This document shows, piece after piece, positions 16,902 through 26,262 of a stretch of DNA of 64,000 nt. The position numbers were made by a program, and so were the translations under genes. The stretch is from Streptomyces sp. 15-116A (GTDB taxonomy: Bacteria; Actinomycetota; Actinomycetes; Streptomycetales; Streptomycetaceae): contig NZ_JAOCQE010000002.1 in assembly GCF_025290915.1 (NCBI RefSeq), positions 1 to 64,000 on the forward strand, given 5' to 3'. Below the pieces are notes generated by a model, which saw nothing but the letters and a program-made list of their open reading frames with translations, was not told where the DNA came from and did not search any database. Numbering within the stretch: the first letter of the stretch is position 1; every line of letters begins with the position of its first letter.

Positions 16902-17031
16902 CCTTGGACGGTGTGATGTGCTCGATGTAGAACCCTCTCCTTGTTTCTGACCGGTTGGGCCTACGGCCGTTCTTGCAGTGCTTGCACCGGAAGGTGCGGG
17001 TGTATCCGGGATCTCTGCGCGGTGTTTGCAA
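16891..17031 (-). CDS. Candidate 46-residue CxxC peptide upstream of PCMT gene
   Basis: A TTG-initiated frame of 46 residues fills the spacer between the Nudix and PCMT-like genes. It contains FRCKHCKNGRR (a CxxC pair, about residues 14-24) and ends GFYIEHITPSKDVR. Third positions are GC-rich compared with the other frames here, and its TGA overlaps the start of the PCMT-like gene (ATGtccgcTGA), as for other short genes in this cluster. No clear ribosome-binding site precedes the TTG and I find no family, so it may not be real. Confidence 0.35.
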   Translation of the reverse strand: MQTPRRDPGYTRTFRCKHCKNGRRPNRSETRRGFYIEHITPSKDVR

Positions 17032-17092
17032 GAGGAGTCCGGCTGTTGGGCGGCTTCAGGACCAGGCCGGTGCGTGTCCATGTCCGGGGTGC

Positions 17093-17542
17093 TCACTTCC
17101 GCCGCTCCCAACCGATCTCGGTATACAGCCGGCCGGCACGAATTCCCTCGATGGCCGCTCGGGTGTAGGGAACGGTCGGCTCCGGTAGGCGGTCGACAGG
17201 CCACCAGGCCCAACGGAGGCACTTGTCCGGCTCCAGCACACGGGGCTCGCCCTCCCATCGCCTGGGCCGGAAGAACAGCTGAACGCGCGGGACGGCGTCC
17301 TCGTGGTCCAGGAGGTGCACCGTATGCACGAGAACGAGGTCCTCCTCGGCGACGACCAGCTTCGCCTCCTCCATCGCCTCCCGTGCCACGCAGGTCCGGG
17401 CCGGTTCTCGTTCCACATGGCCGGCGAGCAGATGCCACTGGCCGCCCGCGTATGCCGAATCCGGGTGCCGCTGCCCGAGCAGCACCATGCCGTCCCGCTC
17501 CAGGTACAGGTGGCCGCCGATCACGTTGAGTTCCGCGCTCAC
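17093..17542 (-). CDS. Nudix hydrolase
   Basis: The GTG start (17540-17542) overlaps the stop of the interrupted MFS exporter, so this gene belonged to the exporter operon. The 149-residue protein is a single Nudix domain. Its box reads GHVEREPARTCVAREAMEEAKL (about residues 41-62), with the REAMEE core intact and Lys where the final Gly is usual. A LRWAWWPVDRLPEPTVPYTRAAIEGIRAG tail makes it a close relative of the Nudix part of the Nudix-APH fusion. The substrate is unknown. After insertion of the 31.5-kb element it can no longer be transcribed from the original upstream promoter. Confidence 0.8.
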   Translation of the reverse strand: MSAELNVIGGHLYLERDGMVLLGQRHPDSAYAGGQWHLLAGHVEREPARTCVAREAMEEAKLVVAEEDLVLVHTVHLLDHEDAVPRVQLFFRPRRWEGEPRVLEPDKCLRWAWWPVDRLPEPTVPYTRAAIEGIRAGRLYTEIGWERRK

Positions 17543-18164
17543 GCCGTACCACCTTCGCCCGCCGCGGGATTGCGCTGTCCGTCGCCGGCGGGGGCGGCGC
17601 CGGGTGAAGGTGAGGGGGAGGGGACGGGTGGTTGCACGAGTGGATCTCCTGGAGGGGAGGGGACGGGCTGGGCTCCGGGCATCTGGCGGAGGCCGCGTAG
17701 TGGGGAGCGGTAGAGGACCACGAGGGGGACGAGGAGGAGGCAGGTGCCGACGGCCAGGGTGGGCCGTACCCCGATCCGCGTCCCGAGGCCGCCTGCGACC
17801 AGGGCGGCCACCGGCCGGGCGCCTGAGGTGAGCCAGGTACTCACGGCCTGCATGCGGGCCTGCATGTCATCGGCGGTGACGACCTGACGAATGGAGCGCT
17901 GGGTGGTTCCCGCCGCCGCGGCGCAGGCCAGCTGGAGAAACAGGGCGGCGCCGATGCCGATCTGCCATGCCCGGGCTGGGGAGGCGAGGAGCAGCGGGAT
18001 CTGGGTGAGCGGGGTGAGTGCGAGCGCGACGAGCATCATCGGCCCGGCGCCGTACCGTCGCGCGAGGGCCGGGGCGGCAAGTGCTCCTGCCGCTGCGCCG
18101 AGGGCTCCCAGCCCCAGGACCACGCCGAAGGCGGTCGGGCTCATCGAAAGGGACTTGAGCAGGT
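17539..18164 (-). pseudogene. MFS exporter, C-terminal half, separated by element insertion
   Basis: This is the 3' half of an MFS transporter, from the codons KSLSMSPTAFGVVLG to the TGA at 17539-17541. It has about five hydrophobic segments and a Pro-rich C-terminal tail. It starts abruptly at the AGCAGGT core (18158-18164) with no start codon of its own. The missing N-terminal half is at 49680-50465. Joining the two at the shared core gives codons CTG TAC CTG CTC AAG TCC and a normal transporter of about 460 residues. It should be non-functional as it stands. Confidence 0.85.
18158..18164. repeat. Left core site AGCAGGT
   Basis: The left junction is MFS C-half sequence followed by AGCAGGT and then element DNA starting TTGTCTCTG. 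The same 7 bases occur at the right junction. Confidence 0.8.
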
Positions 18165-18413
18165 TTGTCTCTGCAGAGATCGTGTCCCCCGCAGGTCGTG
18201 TCGCTTTACGAGTGGGTTGGCGACATGGTTGGTGTCGAGGAGTAGCGGGGCATCGTGTCGCTATTTCCACTCAAGGTCGTGATGAAGCCCACACTCTACT
18301 TGCCCGCCTTCGGACCACGCGGGTTTCAGGGATCTCGGTGGAAGCGACCGGGGACATCCTTCGGCAGGGGTCCGTGACCGCCCTCCGGCTGCGCTGAGCA
18401 GCGATAGTGATCG

Positions 18414-18450
18414 CGTTGATGTCCGGACCCGCCCGGTCCGGACATCAACG
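18414..18450 (-). terminator. Strong terminator hairpin after MMPL gene
   Basis: A perfect 16-bp stem, CGTTGATGTCCGGACC (18414-18429) with GGTCCGGACATCAACG (18435-18450), encloses a 5-base loop. It lies 29 bases past the stop of the leftward MMPL gene, inside the element near its left end. It should insulate the MMPL operon from the exporter fragment. Confidence 0.8.
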
Positions 18451-18478
18451 AGCGGCCATCGGCGCGACGGGCTGTGGT

Positions 18479-20764
18479 TCAGTGGCGCAGGCCCAGGCGG
18501 TCGTGGATGCGGCGCAGCCAGCCCGGTGCCCACCAGTTGAAGTCTCCGAACAGCCGCATGAGGGCGGGCATGAGCAGGGCGCGGACGATGAACGCGTCCA
18601 CCAGGACGGCCAGCGTCAGCCCGACGCCGAGCATTTTCAGGTAGGTGATTCCGGAGGTGGCGAGGGCGCCGAGCACCACGGCGATGAGTACGGCGGCTGC
18701 GGTGACGAGACGTCCGGTGCGCTCGAGTCCGAGGGCCACGGCTTGGGTGTTGTCGCCGCTGCGGTAGTACTCCTCCTTGATACGGGAGAGGAGGAACACC
18801 TGATAGTCCATGGCGAGGCCGTAGGCGACACAGAACATCAGCACCGGCGCTGTCACGTCGACCCATCCGGTCGCTGTGAAGTCGCCGACGAGGCCGCGCA
18901 GGTGCCCGTCCTGGAAGACGTACACCATGGCGCCGAACGTCGCCGTCAGGCTGAGCACGGACAGCGCGATCGCCTGCAGGGGAATCAGTACCGAACCGGT
19001 GAGGGCGAACAGCAGCAGCGCGGTCGCCGCAATGACGATCAGCGCCGCCCACGGCAGCCGTTGCCCGATGGCGTCGCGGGTGTCGACCAGCGTGGCGGAG
19101 TCGCCCCCGATCAGTACTGGGGCGGGTGAGTCGAGGTCGCGGACGCGTTCGACCAGGGCGGTGCCGTCGGCCGAGATCGGCTCCACTTCGGTGACGGTCG
19201 ACAGCCACGCCGAACCGTCCTTGGCGCGGAACCGCGCTGAGGCGTCCGACTGCGGGGCGACGAGCTTCCCTCTGGCGTAGCTGCCGAGAGCGGTGTCGAC
19301 ACGGGTGACGTGCGGCAGTCGGGACACGGTGGCGGCGTAATCGCTGAGCGCGGCGTCGTTCACCCGGCCGTCGAGGACGATCGGCGTGGCGGTGGTCTCC
19401 CGCGAGTCGAACCGGGTCCGCAGTTGCTCCGACGCCTGGTAGCCGGTGGACGCCTGGGGAAGCGTGCGGTGGTCGTTGATGCCGAACTCGACGCCGGCGA
19501 ACGGCGTCGCCAGGCCCGTGAGCAGCGCCACGGTGGCGAGTGTGAAGAGGATCGGACGGCGCATGACCGCCATCGCGAGCCGATGCCACAGGCCCTCCTG
19601 GGCGGCGTCCCGGGCTGCGGTCGTGCGGCGCCTGCGCAGCAGACCGCGCAGGTCCAGCGCGTTGATGCGATGTCCGGCGACGGCCAGCAGCGCCGGCAGA
19701 ACGACCAGCGCCACGACGGCCGTCAGCAGCGCCACGGCGATACCGGCGTAGGCGAACGACCGCAGGAAGTATCCCGGGAACACCAGCAGTGCGGACAGCG
19801 CCAGCGCGACGGTGACGGCGGAGAACAGCACAGTGCGGCCCGCGGTGTGCATCGCGACCGCGATCGCGTCACTCACTATCCGCCCGGCGCGCAGCTCTTC
19901 GCGGTAACGGGTGATCAGAAAAAGGCTGTAGTCGATCGCCAGGCCGAGTCCGAGGGCGGTGGTGAGGTTGAGGGAGAACACCGACACGTCGGTCACCGCG
20001 GTAATGGCGCGCAGGACGGCGAGGGTCCCGACGATCGAAACGATACCGGCCAGTAGCGGCAGCCCAGCGGCGAGCGCCGAGCCGAAGACCAGCACAAGGA
20101 TCAGCAGGGTCAGCGGTGCGGTGAGCAGTTCGGCACGGGTGAGGTCCTTCTCGGCCTGCGCGTCGACCTCCCGGTCCAGCTGCGCCGCCCCGCTGACCCG
20201 CACGGTCAGACCGTCCCGCTTCCCGCCGACCCGGTCGACCACGCGGGCGGCCACGGCCTCGGCGGCGTCCTCGTCACCGTCCATGCGCAGCAGGAGCAGA
20301 CCGATCCTGCCGTCCTCAGATCGCAACGACTCGGGACGGCCTGGAGACCAGTACGAATCCACGCCCCGTACGCCCGTGATGCCACGGACCCGCTCGGTCA
20401 GCGCGGTGCCCGCAGCGGCTGCTCCCGGCTCATCGACCGACCCGGGAGCCTCCGCCAGCAGGATCAGCTGCGGATCGCCCGCGTCGAACCGGCTCGCCAG
20501 GATCCGCTGAGCCTGTGCCGACGGCGCGTCAGGGTCGGTCAGCCCGCCGGAGCCCATCCGGTCACCGGCACCGACACCGAGCACACCCGCCAGGACGGTT
20601 GCCACCAATGCCAACAACAGGACGGCTGCCCGGTGGCGGGCTGCGAAGCGGCCCCACCGGGCCAGCACACCGTCGGGTACGGGCGTAGTCGCTCGGGGAG
20701 CTGCCGGAGGTAGCTGCGTACGGGCGGTGGAAGGTTGGGGCGGCGGGGCCTTGTGGTTGGACAT
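18479..20764 (-). CDS. MMPL-family RND transporter
   Basis: From ATG 20762-20764 the protein has 761 residues and the duplicated MMPL/RND layout. Each half has one membrane helix followed by a large extracytoplasmic domain and a bundle of about five helices. Family motifs include GLGLAIDYSLFLITRYREEL in the first half and YGLAMDYQVFLLSRIKEEY in the second, carrying the Asp residues of the proton relay. Actinobacterial members export lipids or drugs. The AraC-type regulator gene ends 4 bases upstream, so the two form an operon whose promoter region has a CATCG-N8-CGATG operator. Cargo of the mobile element; substrate unknown. Confidence 0.88.
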   Translation of the reverse strand: MSNHKAPPPQPSTARTQLPPAAPRATTPVPDGVLARWGRFAARHRAAVLLLALVATVLAGVLGVGAGDRMGSGGLTDPDAPSAQAQRILASRFDAGDPQLILLAEAPGSVDEPGAAAAGTALTERVRGITGVRGVDSYWSPGRPESLRSEDGRIGLLLLRMDGDEDAAEAVAARVVDRVGGKRDGLTVRVSGAAQLDREVDAQAEKDLTRAELLTAPLTLLILVLVFGSALAAGLPLLAGIVSIVGTLAVLRAITAVTDVSVFSLNLTTALGLGLAIDYSLFLITRYREELRAGRIVSDAIAVAMHTAGRTVLFSAVTVALALSALLVFPGYFLRSFAYAGIAVALLTAVVALVVLPALLAVAGHRINALDLRGLLRRRRTTAARDAAQEGLWHRLAMAVMRRPILFTLATVALLTGLATPFAGVEFGINDHRTLPQASTGYQASEQLRTRFDSRETTATPIVLDGRVNDAALSDYAATVSRLPHVTRVDTALGSYARGKLVAPQSDASARFRAKDGSAWLSTVTEVEPISADGTALVERVRDLDSPAPVLIGGDSATLVDTRDAIGQRLPWAALIVIAATALLLFALTGSVLIPLQAIALSVLSLTATFGAMVYVFQDGHLRGLVGDFTATGWVDVTAPVLMFCVAYGLAMDYQVFLLSRIKEEYYRSGDNTQAVALGLERTGRLVTAAAVLIAVVLGALATSGITYLKMLGVGLTLAVLVDAFIVRALLMPALMRLFGDFNWWAPGWLRRIHDRLGLRH

Positions 20765-20768
20765 GCCC

Positions 20769-21539
20769 TCAGAGTCGGCGTGTGATCCCGGCGTTGGCTT
20801 GAACAGATCCGCTGCCCTGGTCGCGCCAGCCGGCTGCCCGCATCGCCTCGGTGGGGGTGAGGCCGAACATCGCGCGACAGGTCCGTGACAAGTGGGCGCT
20901 GTCCGCGAACCCGGCCTCATGGGCGGCGTCGGTCAGCGTGTCCCCGGTGCGTACGGCTTCGACTGCTCTGCGGAGGCACATCCATCGCCGCCAGGCCGGG
21001 TAGGCCAGTCCGAGCTGGTCGGCGAACAGATGCCCAAGCCTGCTCGGGGAGATTCCGACCGCTGCGGCCAACTCGGTCAATTCCGGCGGCCCACCCGATC
21101 GTTGCGCACCCATGCGCAGAGCCCGGGCAAGGCGGGGATGCAAAGGGGCCTGCGGGCTCCTTTGCTCGACGAGGGCGGCGAAGGCCAGCCAGCCGGCCGC
21201 GCGATCGAGAGGAAGGTCGGCTGCGGCCAGGCGAACGGCAAGCGTGCGGCCGGCAGATGCGGACGGCTCCACATAGGTGGACACGCCCCTGGCGCCGGGC
21301 GATGCCCGGACCTCATGCCGGACCCCTGCGGGGATGACCGCTTCGCCGCGGGTCGTTGCCTCGCCGCCGTACACGTCGGCCAGCACTACTTCGCCTGCCG
21401 TGACCATCAGCACCTGCACGCACGCATGGGCGTGCAGGGGCGACGAGCCGATGGCGCCGGTGAAAGTCAGCCGCCCCGGCTCGACAGTCAGCGCGCCAGA
21501 CCATCGGCCTTCCACACTGTGCATGTCATGGCGGGCCAT
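20769..21539 (-). CDS. AraC-family transcriptional regulator
   Basis: The start is ATG 21537-21539 with GGAGGA 4 bases upstream; longer in-frame extensions lack such a site. The 256-residue protein has an N-terminal cupin-like sensor (HAHACVQVLMVTAGEVVLAD, later VIPAGVRHEV). Its C-terminal AraC DNA-binding domain has two helix-turn-helix units (ELAAAVGISPSRLGHLFADQLG, then DAAHEAGFADSAHLSRTCRAMFGLTP). It probably controls the MMPL gene directly downstream in response to a small molecule. Confidence 0.85.
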   Translation of the reverse strand: MARHDMHSVEGRWSGALTVEPGRLTFTGAIGSSPLHAHACVQVLMVTAGEVVLADVYGGEATTRGEAVIPAGVRHEVRASPGARGVSTYVEPSASAGRTLAVRLAAADLPLDRAAGWLAFAALVEQRSPQAPLHPRLARALRMGAQRSGGPPELTELAAAVGISPSRLGHLFADQLGLAYPAWRRWMCLRRAVEAVRTGDTLTDAAHEAGFADSAHLSRTCRAMFGLTPTEAMRAAGWRDQGSGSVQANAGITRRL

Positions 21540-21622
21540 CAGGTCCTCCGATGTCTGCCCTGGGGACCACAGCGCCGGCGAACCCGCACGCTCACGGTGA
21601 CGGCATGGCGACACGCCCCCCC

Positions 21623-21644
21623 ATCATCGTTACGAGGCGATGAT
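21623..21644. promoter_or_regulatory. Inverted-repeat operator ATCATCG-N8-CGATGAT
   Basis: ATCATCG (21623-21629) and CGATGAT (21638-21644) flank an 8-base spacer about 85 bp upstream of the AraC gene. It has the same CATCG-N8-CGATG geometry as the sites at 39091-39120 and 39951-39978, implying one regulator shared across the element. Confidence 0.55.
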
Positions 21645-21968
21645 ATCGGCCACAGCCTGTGTGCGCATCGCTCAAGGCATCACGTCGTCGTGCTCGGACA
21701 TCTGCAAGCGACCGCCGCCACCGCAGCCGTGGCCCGTCCTGGAGCGCTCAAGCACTGGGCGGGACTGCTGGTTAGGGCCACCGCCCTCGCTTGAGTTGAC
21801 CTGGGCATCAAGGTGTGACCCGAGCGCGCCCTGCCGGTCGCTCGGCACGAAGCGGCGGCACCCGATCGGGCTCCCGCTGCTGGGGCGGCGACCCGGTCCT
21901 GCCAGCTGCGGGCGGGGTGCCCGAACCTAACAAGCACTTTATGTAACTGATCCAGTACGTTATGTGAC

Positions 21969-22388
21969 GTGTTCGTGATGCGGGGCTTCCGGTTGTCAGC
22001 GGTCACAGCGGTTGTCGCTGTGGTGCTGGCCGCTCTGGTGCACATGCTGGCCTGCGCGCACGGGCCGGAGCTCGGGCGTGCCGCCGGATCGGACTCGCTT
22101 CCGGTCGCGGCCGTGGCCGCCACCGCCGTGCCCGCACCAGGTCCGGTGTCCGGGTCGGCCGACGGGGAGCAGGGGCTGCGGTTCTCCGACTGCATGGGCG
22201 TGGATGAGCCCAGTGTGCTGACACGGGAGGTAGGTGCACCGGCGCCGGACGCAGTAGCGGCCATGGGCGCGATGACCGAGAGTGAGCCGCTTGCGGTTGC
22301 CGGGCGGAGGGCTCCGGCGTTGGGCCCGCCGGGGGATCACGGCGGGCAGCGGCGGGTGCGGGCGGTGCTGGGGGTGTGGCGGACCTGA
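21969..22388 (+). CDS. Small membrane-anchored protein, DUF6153-like
   Basis: From GTG 21969 this is 139 residues. An N-terminal hydrophobic helix (LSAVTAVVAVVLAALVHMLA) is followed by CAHGPE and a flexible, Ala/Pro-rich extracytoplasmic tail. The shape resembles small actinobacterial proteins of the DUF6153 type that occur next to metal-related genes, but the His-rich centre usual for that family is weak here. Two similar TTATGTAAC / TTATGTGAC sequences precede the start within about 35 bp and may be promoter or operator elements. It stands alone on the plus strand, before the PLP enzyme gene. Function unknown. Confidence 0.5.
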   Translation: MFVMRGFRLSAVTAVVAVVLAALVHMLACAHGPELGRAAGSDSLPVAAVAATAVPAPGPVSGSADGEQGLRFSDCMGVDEPSVLTREVGAPAPDAVAAMGAMTESEPLAVAGRRAPALGPPGDHGGQRRVRAVLGVWRT

Positions 22389-22524
22389 TCGGGACGCACC
22401 GCACGGCGTGACGGGGCCAGGTGGCCGGTCCCTTGTGTTGTGCCGGGGCGGTGTTCACGCGTCCTGAACAGTCGTCACGATTACGCGGCCCGCCGGTTGG
22501 CGGGGCCGTGGGAGACCCCACGCG

Positions 22525-23676
22525 ATGAACTCCCTGCACACCATCGTTCCCTGTTCGCCTGCCCAACTGCTGGCTCCCGGAGCGCCGACGGCGCACACTC
22601 CGGCCGGGCTGGTCGGCGACACCCCGCTTCTGTGGGTGGGCGAACCGTTCTGCCCTGCCGGCCGCGGGTTCTGGGCGAAGCTCGAGGGCCACAATCCGGG
22701 CGGTATCAAGGACCGGACCGCGCTGTACATGGTGGCCCGTGCCCGCGAGCGCGGCGAGCTGCTGCCCGGAGCGCCGGTCGTGGAATCCACTTCCGGCACC
22801 CTGGGCCTGGGCCTGGCGCTGGCCGGCATCACGTTCGGGCATCCGGTGTCAGTGGTCACCGACCCCGGCATGGAGCCGCTGATGCGCGGCCTGCTGACCG
22901 CGTACGGCGCCGAGCTGCACCTGGTCACCGAGCCGCATCCGGTGGGCGGCTGGCAGCAGGCCCGCCGCGAGAAGGTCGACCAGCTGCTGGCGATGCAGCC
23001 CGATGCCTGGTGCCCGGATCAGTACCACAACCCCGACAACGTGGCCGCGTATGCGCCCCTGGCACGTGAACTGGTCGCCCAGCTGGGCCGGATCGACACG
23101 CTGGTGGTGAGCGTGGGCACCGGCGGACACTCGGCCGGGATCGGCCGGGTGCTGCGCGGCTTCTTCCCCAGGATGCGGATCGTGGGAGTGGACACCTGCG
23201 GCTCCACGATCTTCGGCCAGCCCGCCGGTCCGCGGCTGATGCGGGGACTGGGCTCCAGCATCTACCCGCGCAACGTCGACTACGCCCTGTTCGACGAGGT
23301 GCACTGGGTCGCCCCGGGCGAAGCGGTCTGGGCCGCCCGCGCCCTGGCACGGGCCCACTACGCCACGGGCGGATGGAGCGTGGGCGCGGTCGCCCTGGTC
23401 GCCCGCCACCTCGCCGCCACCTCCCCGGCGGAGACGAAGATCACCGCGGTCTTTCCCGACGGCCCACAACGCTACGTCGGGACGATCTTCGACGACGCCT
23501 GGTGCCACGAGCACCAGCTGCTCGGCCAGGAGCCGGCCGACGCCCCAAAGGAGCTGGCGCATCCCGGCGAGCGGGTCGTCTCCCGCTGGAGCCGCTGCAC
23601 CACGGTCCTCGATCCCCTGGCCGGTACCAGCCGCACGGCCCCGGCCGGGCGCGGGCTGGCGGAGGCGGTCCGGTGA
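22525..23676 (+). CDS. Cysteine-synthase-like PLP enzyme
   Basis: The 383-residue protein is a fold-type II PLP enzyme. The Schiff-base lysine lies in [13 protein letters not shown] (about residues 60-72), the substrate loop in [12 protein letters not shown], and the phosphate loop in [15 protein letters not shown]. That makes it a relative of cysteine synthase/cystathionine beta-synthase; SbnA-like enzymes making other beta-substituted alanines have the same core. The extra C-terminal 60 residues are not part of housekeeping cysteine synthase. It overlaps the downstream MFS gene by 4 bases, so its product or a toxic analogue is probably exported. Carried by the mobile element. Confidence 0.82.
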   Translation: MNSLHTIVPCSPAQLLAPGAPTAHTPAGLVGDTPLLWVGEPFCPAGRGFWAKLEGHNPGGIKDRTALYMVARARERGELLPGAPVVESTSGTLGLGLALAGITFGHPVSVVTDPGMEPLMRGLLTAYGAELHLVTEPHPVGGWQQARREKVDQLLAMQPDAWCPDQYHNPDNVAAYAPLARELVAQLGRIDTLVVSVGTGGHSAGIGRVLRGFFPRMRIVGVDTCGSTIFGQPAGPRLMRGLGSSIYPRNVDYALFDEVHWVAPGEAVWAARALARAHYATGGWSVGAVALVARHLAATSPAETKITAVFPDGPQRYVGTIFDDAWCHEHQLLGQEPADAPKELAHPGERVVSRWSRCTTVLDPLAGTSRTAPAGRGLAEAVR

Positions 23677-24941
23677 AGACGCTGGCAGCGACGACGCGGA
23701 GCTTTACTCCGGCAGTGCGGCTGTTGATGGTGAACCAGTTCGCCATCAACCTCGCCTTCTACATGCTCATGCCCTATCTCGCCGCTCACCTGGCCGGGGA
23801 GCTGGGGCTGGCGGCCTGGGCGGTCGGCCTCGTGCTGGGCGTGCGGAACTTCTCCCAGCAGGGCATGTTCCTGATCGGCGGCACCATCGCCGACCGCCTC
23901 GGCTACAAGGCCCCCATCATGGCCGGGTGTCTGCTGCGGACCGGCGGATTCGCCTTGCTGGGCTGGGTCGACAACCTACCCGCCCTGGTGGCCGCCTCAG
24001 CGGCCACCGGTTTCGCCGGCGCCCTGTTCAACCCCGCCGTACGCGCCTACCTCGCCGCCGAGGCCGGCGAGCGGCGAGTGGATGCCTTCGCCGCGTTCAA
24101 CGTCTACTACCAGGCAGGGATGCTGCTGGGCCCGCTGGTCGGGCTCGCCCTGCTGGCCGCCGACTTCCGGCTGGTGTGCACAGTGGCCGCCGCCATCTTC
24201 GCCGCGCTCACCCTGCTCCAGGGCCGCGCACTGCCGGCGCGTCGCGCCACGGCTGCCGATGCGGACGGCGGGGACGGGGTCTTGGCGCAGTGGCGGCAGG
24301 TGGTCGCCAACCGGCCCTTCTTGCTGTTCTCGGGCGCGATGATCGGCTCCTACGTGCTGACCTTCCAGGTCTATCTGGCCCTGCCGATGGCCGCCGACGC
24401 CGCGCTGGGGGCCGACGGCACGAAAGTCACCAGCGGCCTGTTCGTGCTCTCCGCCGCAGTGGCGGTGGCCGGGCAGCTCAAGCTGACCGCCTGGGCGAAG
24501 GAGCGGTGGAGCCGTCCGCAGGCGATGGTGCGCGGGCTCGTCGCGATGGGCCTGGCCTTCACCCCCCTCGCCCTCACCCCGGCCGCCGGTACGGGGCCGT
24601 GGTACCTATCGGTCGAACTCGCGGCCTTGGCCGCGGCCGTGGTCCTGCTGGCCGCAGGAAGCGCGGTGGTCTACCCGCTGGAGATGGACACCGTCGTCGC
24701 GCTGGCCGGCAACCGGCTGGTGGCCACCCACTACGGCCTTTACAACACCGTCTCCGGCCTCGGCATCACGCTGGGGAACCTGGCCACCGGCGCGCTGTGG
24801 GACTTCGCCGCCGCCCATCACGCCATGTGGCTGACCTGGGCGGCCCTGACGGTGACCGGCCTGGGCGGTGCCGGTGCGGTGTATGCGCTGGCCCGCACCG
24901 GCCGTATCGGCGCCCCGGCACCCGTACCGGTCGCCGTGTGA
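23673..24941 (+). CDS. MFS transporter paired with PLP enzyme
   Basis: The GTG start overlaps the stop of the PLP enzyme (GTGA). The 422-residue protein has twelve hydrophobic segments. The typical MFS loop between helices 2 and 3 is recognisable as [15 protein letters not shown], and helix 4 carries NPAVRAYLA. It probably exports the product of the adjacent enzyme or a related amino-acid derivative. No closer family can be named from the sequence. Transcription probably starts upstream of the PLP gene. Confidence 0.82.
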   Translation: MKTLAATTRSFTPAVRLLMVNQFAINLAFYMLMPYLAAHLAGELGLAAWAVGLVLGVRNFSQQGMFLIGGTIADRLGYKAPIMAGCLLRTGGFALLGWVDNLPALVAASAATGFAGALFNPAVRAYLAAEAGERRVDAFAAFNVYYQAGMLLGPLVGLALLAADFRLVCTVAAAIFAALTLLQGRALPARRATAADADGGDGVLAQWRQVVANRPFLLFSGAMIGSYVLTFQVYLALPMAADAALGADGTKVTSGLFVLSAAVAVAGQLKLTAWAKERWSRPQAMVRGLVAMGLAFTPLALTPAAGTGPWYLSVELAALAAAVVLLAAGSAVVYPLEMDTVVALAGNRLVATHYGLYNTVSGLGITLGNLATGALWDFAAAHHAMWLTWAALTVTGLGGAGAVYALARTGRIGAPAPVPVAV

Positions 24942-25029
24942 GGAGCGGCCCCGCTCAGCCGGTCCGTCCGCGGCGTCCGTTGCGGGGCCGGGCTCGCGGA
25001 CGGCCAGCGTGGCTGGCGGCAAGTCACCC

Positions 25030-25118
25030 CCGAGGACCATGAAGGTATCGGCGAGATTGAAGGTGGGCCACCAGCAGGTGTGCAGGTAGTCGGCGACCAC
25101 ACCGCCGACGGCCTCGCC
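25030..25118 (-). pseudogene. lspA 3' fragment
   Basis: The minus strand encodes VADYLHTCWWPTFNLADTFMVLGG, almost the same as the active-site region of the intact lipoprotein signal peptidase at 33.8-34.3 kb (VTDYLHTGWWPTFNLADVFIVCGG). The N-terminal three quarters, with the first catalytic Asp, are missing. It is a decayed duplicate next to the cytochrome-biogenesis genes. Confidence 0.7.
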
Positions 25119-25167
25119 GCGCCGCCGAGGGTCGCAAAGAGCGCCCCACTGCGGCGCTGGAGCGACG

Positions 25168-26262
25168 TCAGACGCCGGCGTAGGAGTGCAGGCCGGTGAT
25201 GAACATATTGACGCCGTAGTAGTTGAAGATGAAGCAGGCGAAGGCGATCAGGACGAGGTAGGCGGCCTTGCGGCCCTTCCAGCCGGCGGTGGCGCGGGCG
25301 TGGAGGTAGCAGGCGTAGGCGACCCAGGTGATGAAGGACCAGGTCTCCTTGGGGTCCCAGCCCCAGTAGCGGCCCCAGGCGGCCTCGGCCCAGATCGCGC
25401 CCGCGATGATCGTGAACGTCCACAGCGGGAAGATGACCGCGTTGATGCGGTAGGCGAACTTGTCCAGGCTGGCCGCCGCGGGCAGGCGTCCCAGGATGGA
25501 GGAGGCAGCCGGACCCGGCTGCTTGCCCTGCGGGGAGGCGAGCTTGGTCTCGTACCGGTCCCGGAAGAGGTAGAGGACCGTGGCGAGAGCGCCGAGGTAG
25601 AACATCGCGCCGGAGATGATCGCGCAGGAGACGTGGATCCACAGCCAGTAGGAGTGCAGCGCGGGAACGAGCTGGTCACTGTCGGTGTACAGGACCGTCA
25701 CGGCGAGACCGAGGTCGAGGAGGACGGAGGTGACCAGCGGCAGCCCGATCCAGCGGATGTTCTTGCCGAGGGCGAGAAAGAGGAGGTAACCGCCGACGGC
25801 GACCAGAGAGAAGGTGGTGGAGAACTCGTACATGTTGCCCCACGGGGCGCGCTGCACCGACAGGGTGCGGGCCACCACGCCGCCCAGGTGGACCAGGAAC
25901 GCCAGCACGGTCAGGGAGATCGCGATCCGTCCGTACAGCTCCCCCTTCTCGTCGCCGGCCGCGGCTCCGGGACCGTCGGGCACGTCGCGGCTGCCGGTGG
26001 CGGAGCGGGTGGTGACCTCGGCTCGTTCCAGCACAGTGGTGCCGCCGGCCTTCCGGGTGGCCGTGACGGTGACCGCCGCAGGTGGGGCCGTGACCGTGTG
26101 CGGGGTGAGGGCGGCGGCGGTCCGGCCGACCTTGCTGCGGCTGCCGAAGACCCATTCCGTGATGTGTGCGAGGAAGGCGAGGGTGTAGACCGCCATCGCC
26201 GAATAGATCAGTACGTTGCTGATGGAGGCCATGTCCTCGTTGGCTGCGGCAGCGATGTTCAC
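25168..26262 (-). CDS. ccsB: Cytochrome c biogenesis protein CcsB/CcsA
   Basis: The 364-residue integral membrane protein belongs to the CcsA/CcsB (ResC) family of system II cytochrome c maturation. The haem-handling motif WGRYWGWDPKETWSFITW (about residues 298-315) is intact, and conserved His residues lie in the flanking helices (HVSCAI and HARAT). An Ala/Thr-rich loop (about 40-110) is longer than usual. With ResB, encoded immediately upstream (4-base overlap), it delivers haem to apocytochromes outside the membrane. As mobile cargo it is probably a second copy besides the chromosomal one. Confidence 0.9.
   Translation of the reverse strand: MNIAAAANEDMASISNVLIYSAMAVYTLAFLAHITEWVFGSRSKVGRTAAALTPHTVTAPPAAVTVTATRKAGGTTVLERAEVTTRSATGSRDVPDGPGAAAGDEKGELYGRIAISLTVLAFLVHLGGVVARTLSVQRAPWGNMYEFSTTFSLVAVGGYLLFLALGKNIRWIGLPLVTSVLLDLGLAVTVLYTDSDQLVPALHSYWLWIHVSCAIISGAMFYLGALATVLYLFRDRYETKLASPQGKQPGPAASSILGRLPAAASLDKFAYRINAVIFPLWTFTIIAGAIWAEAAWGRYWGWDPKETWSFITWVAYACYLHARATAGWKGRKAAYLVLIAFACFIFNYYGVNMFITGLHSYAGV

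Noticed and set aside
10555..17031. Full FxLD-type lanthipeptide system
   Set aside because: The PCMT-like enzymes recall such systems, but no lanthionine dehydratase/cyclase and no FxLD-type precursor was found in the window.
16902..17552. In-frame N-terminal extension of the PCMT-like gene
   Set aside because: Third-position GC is poor upstream of 16901 and the region overlaps the Nudix gene; the short start fits the operon spacing.
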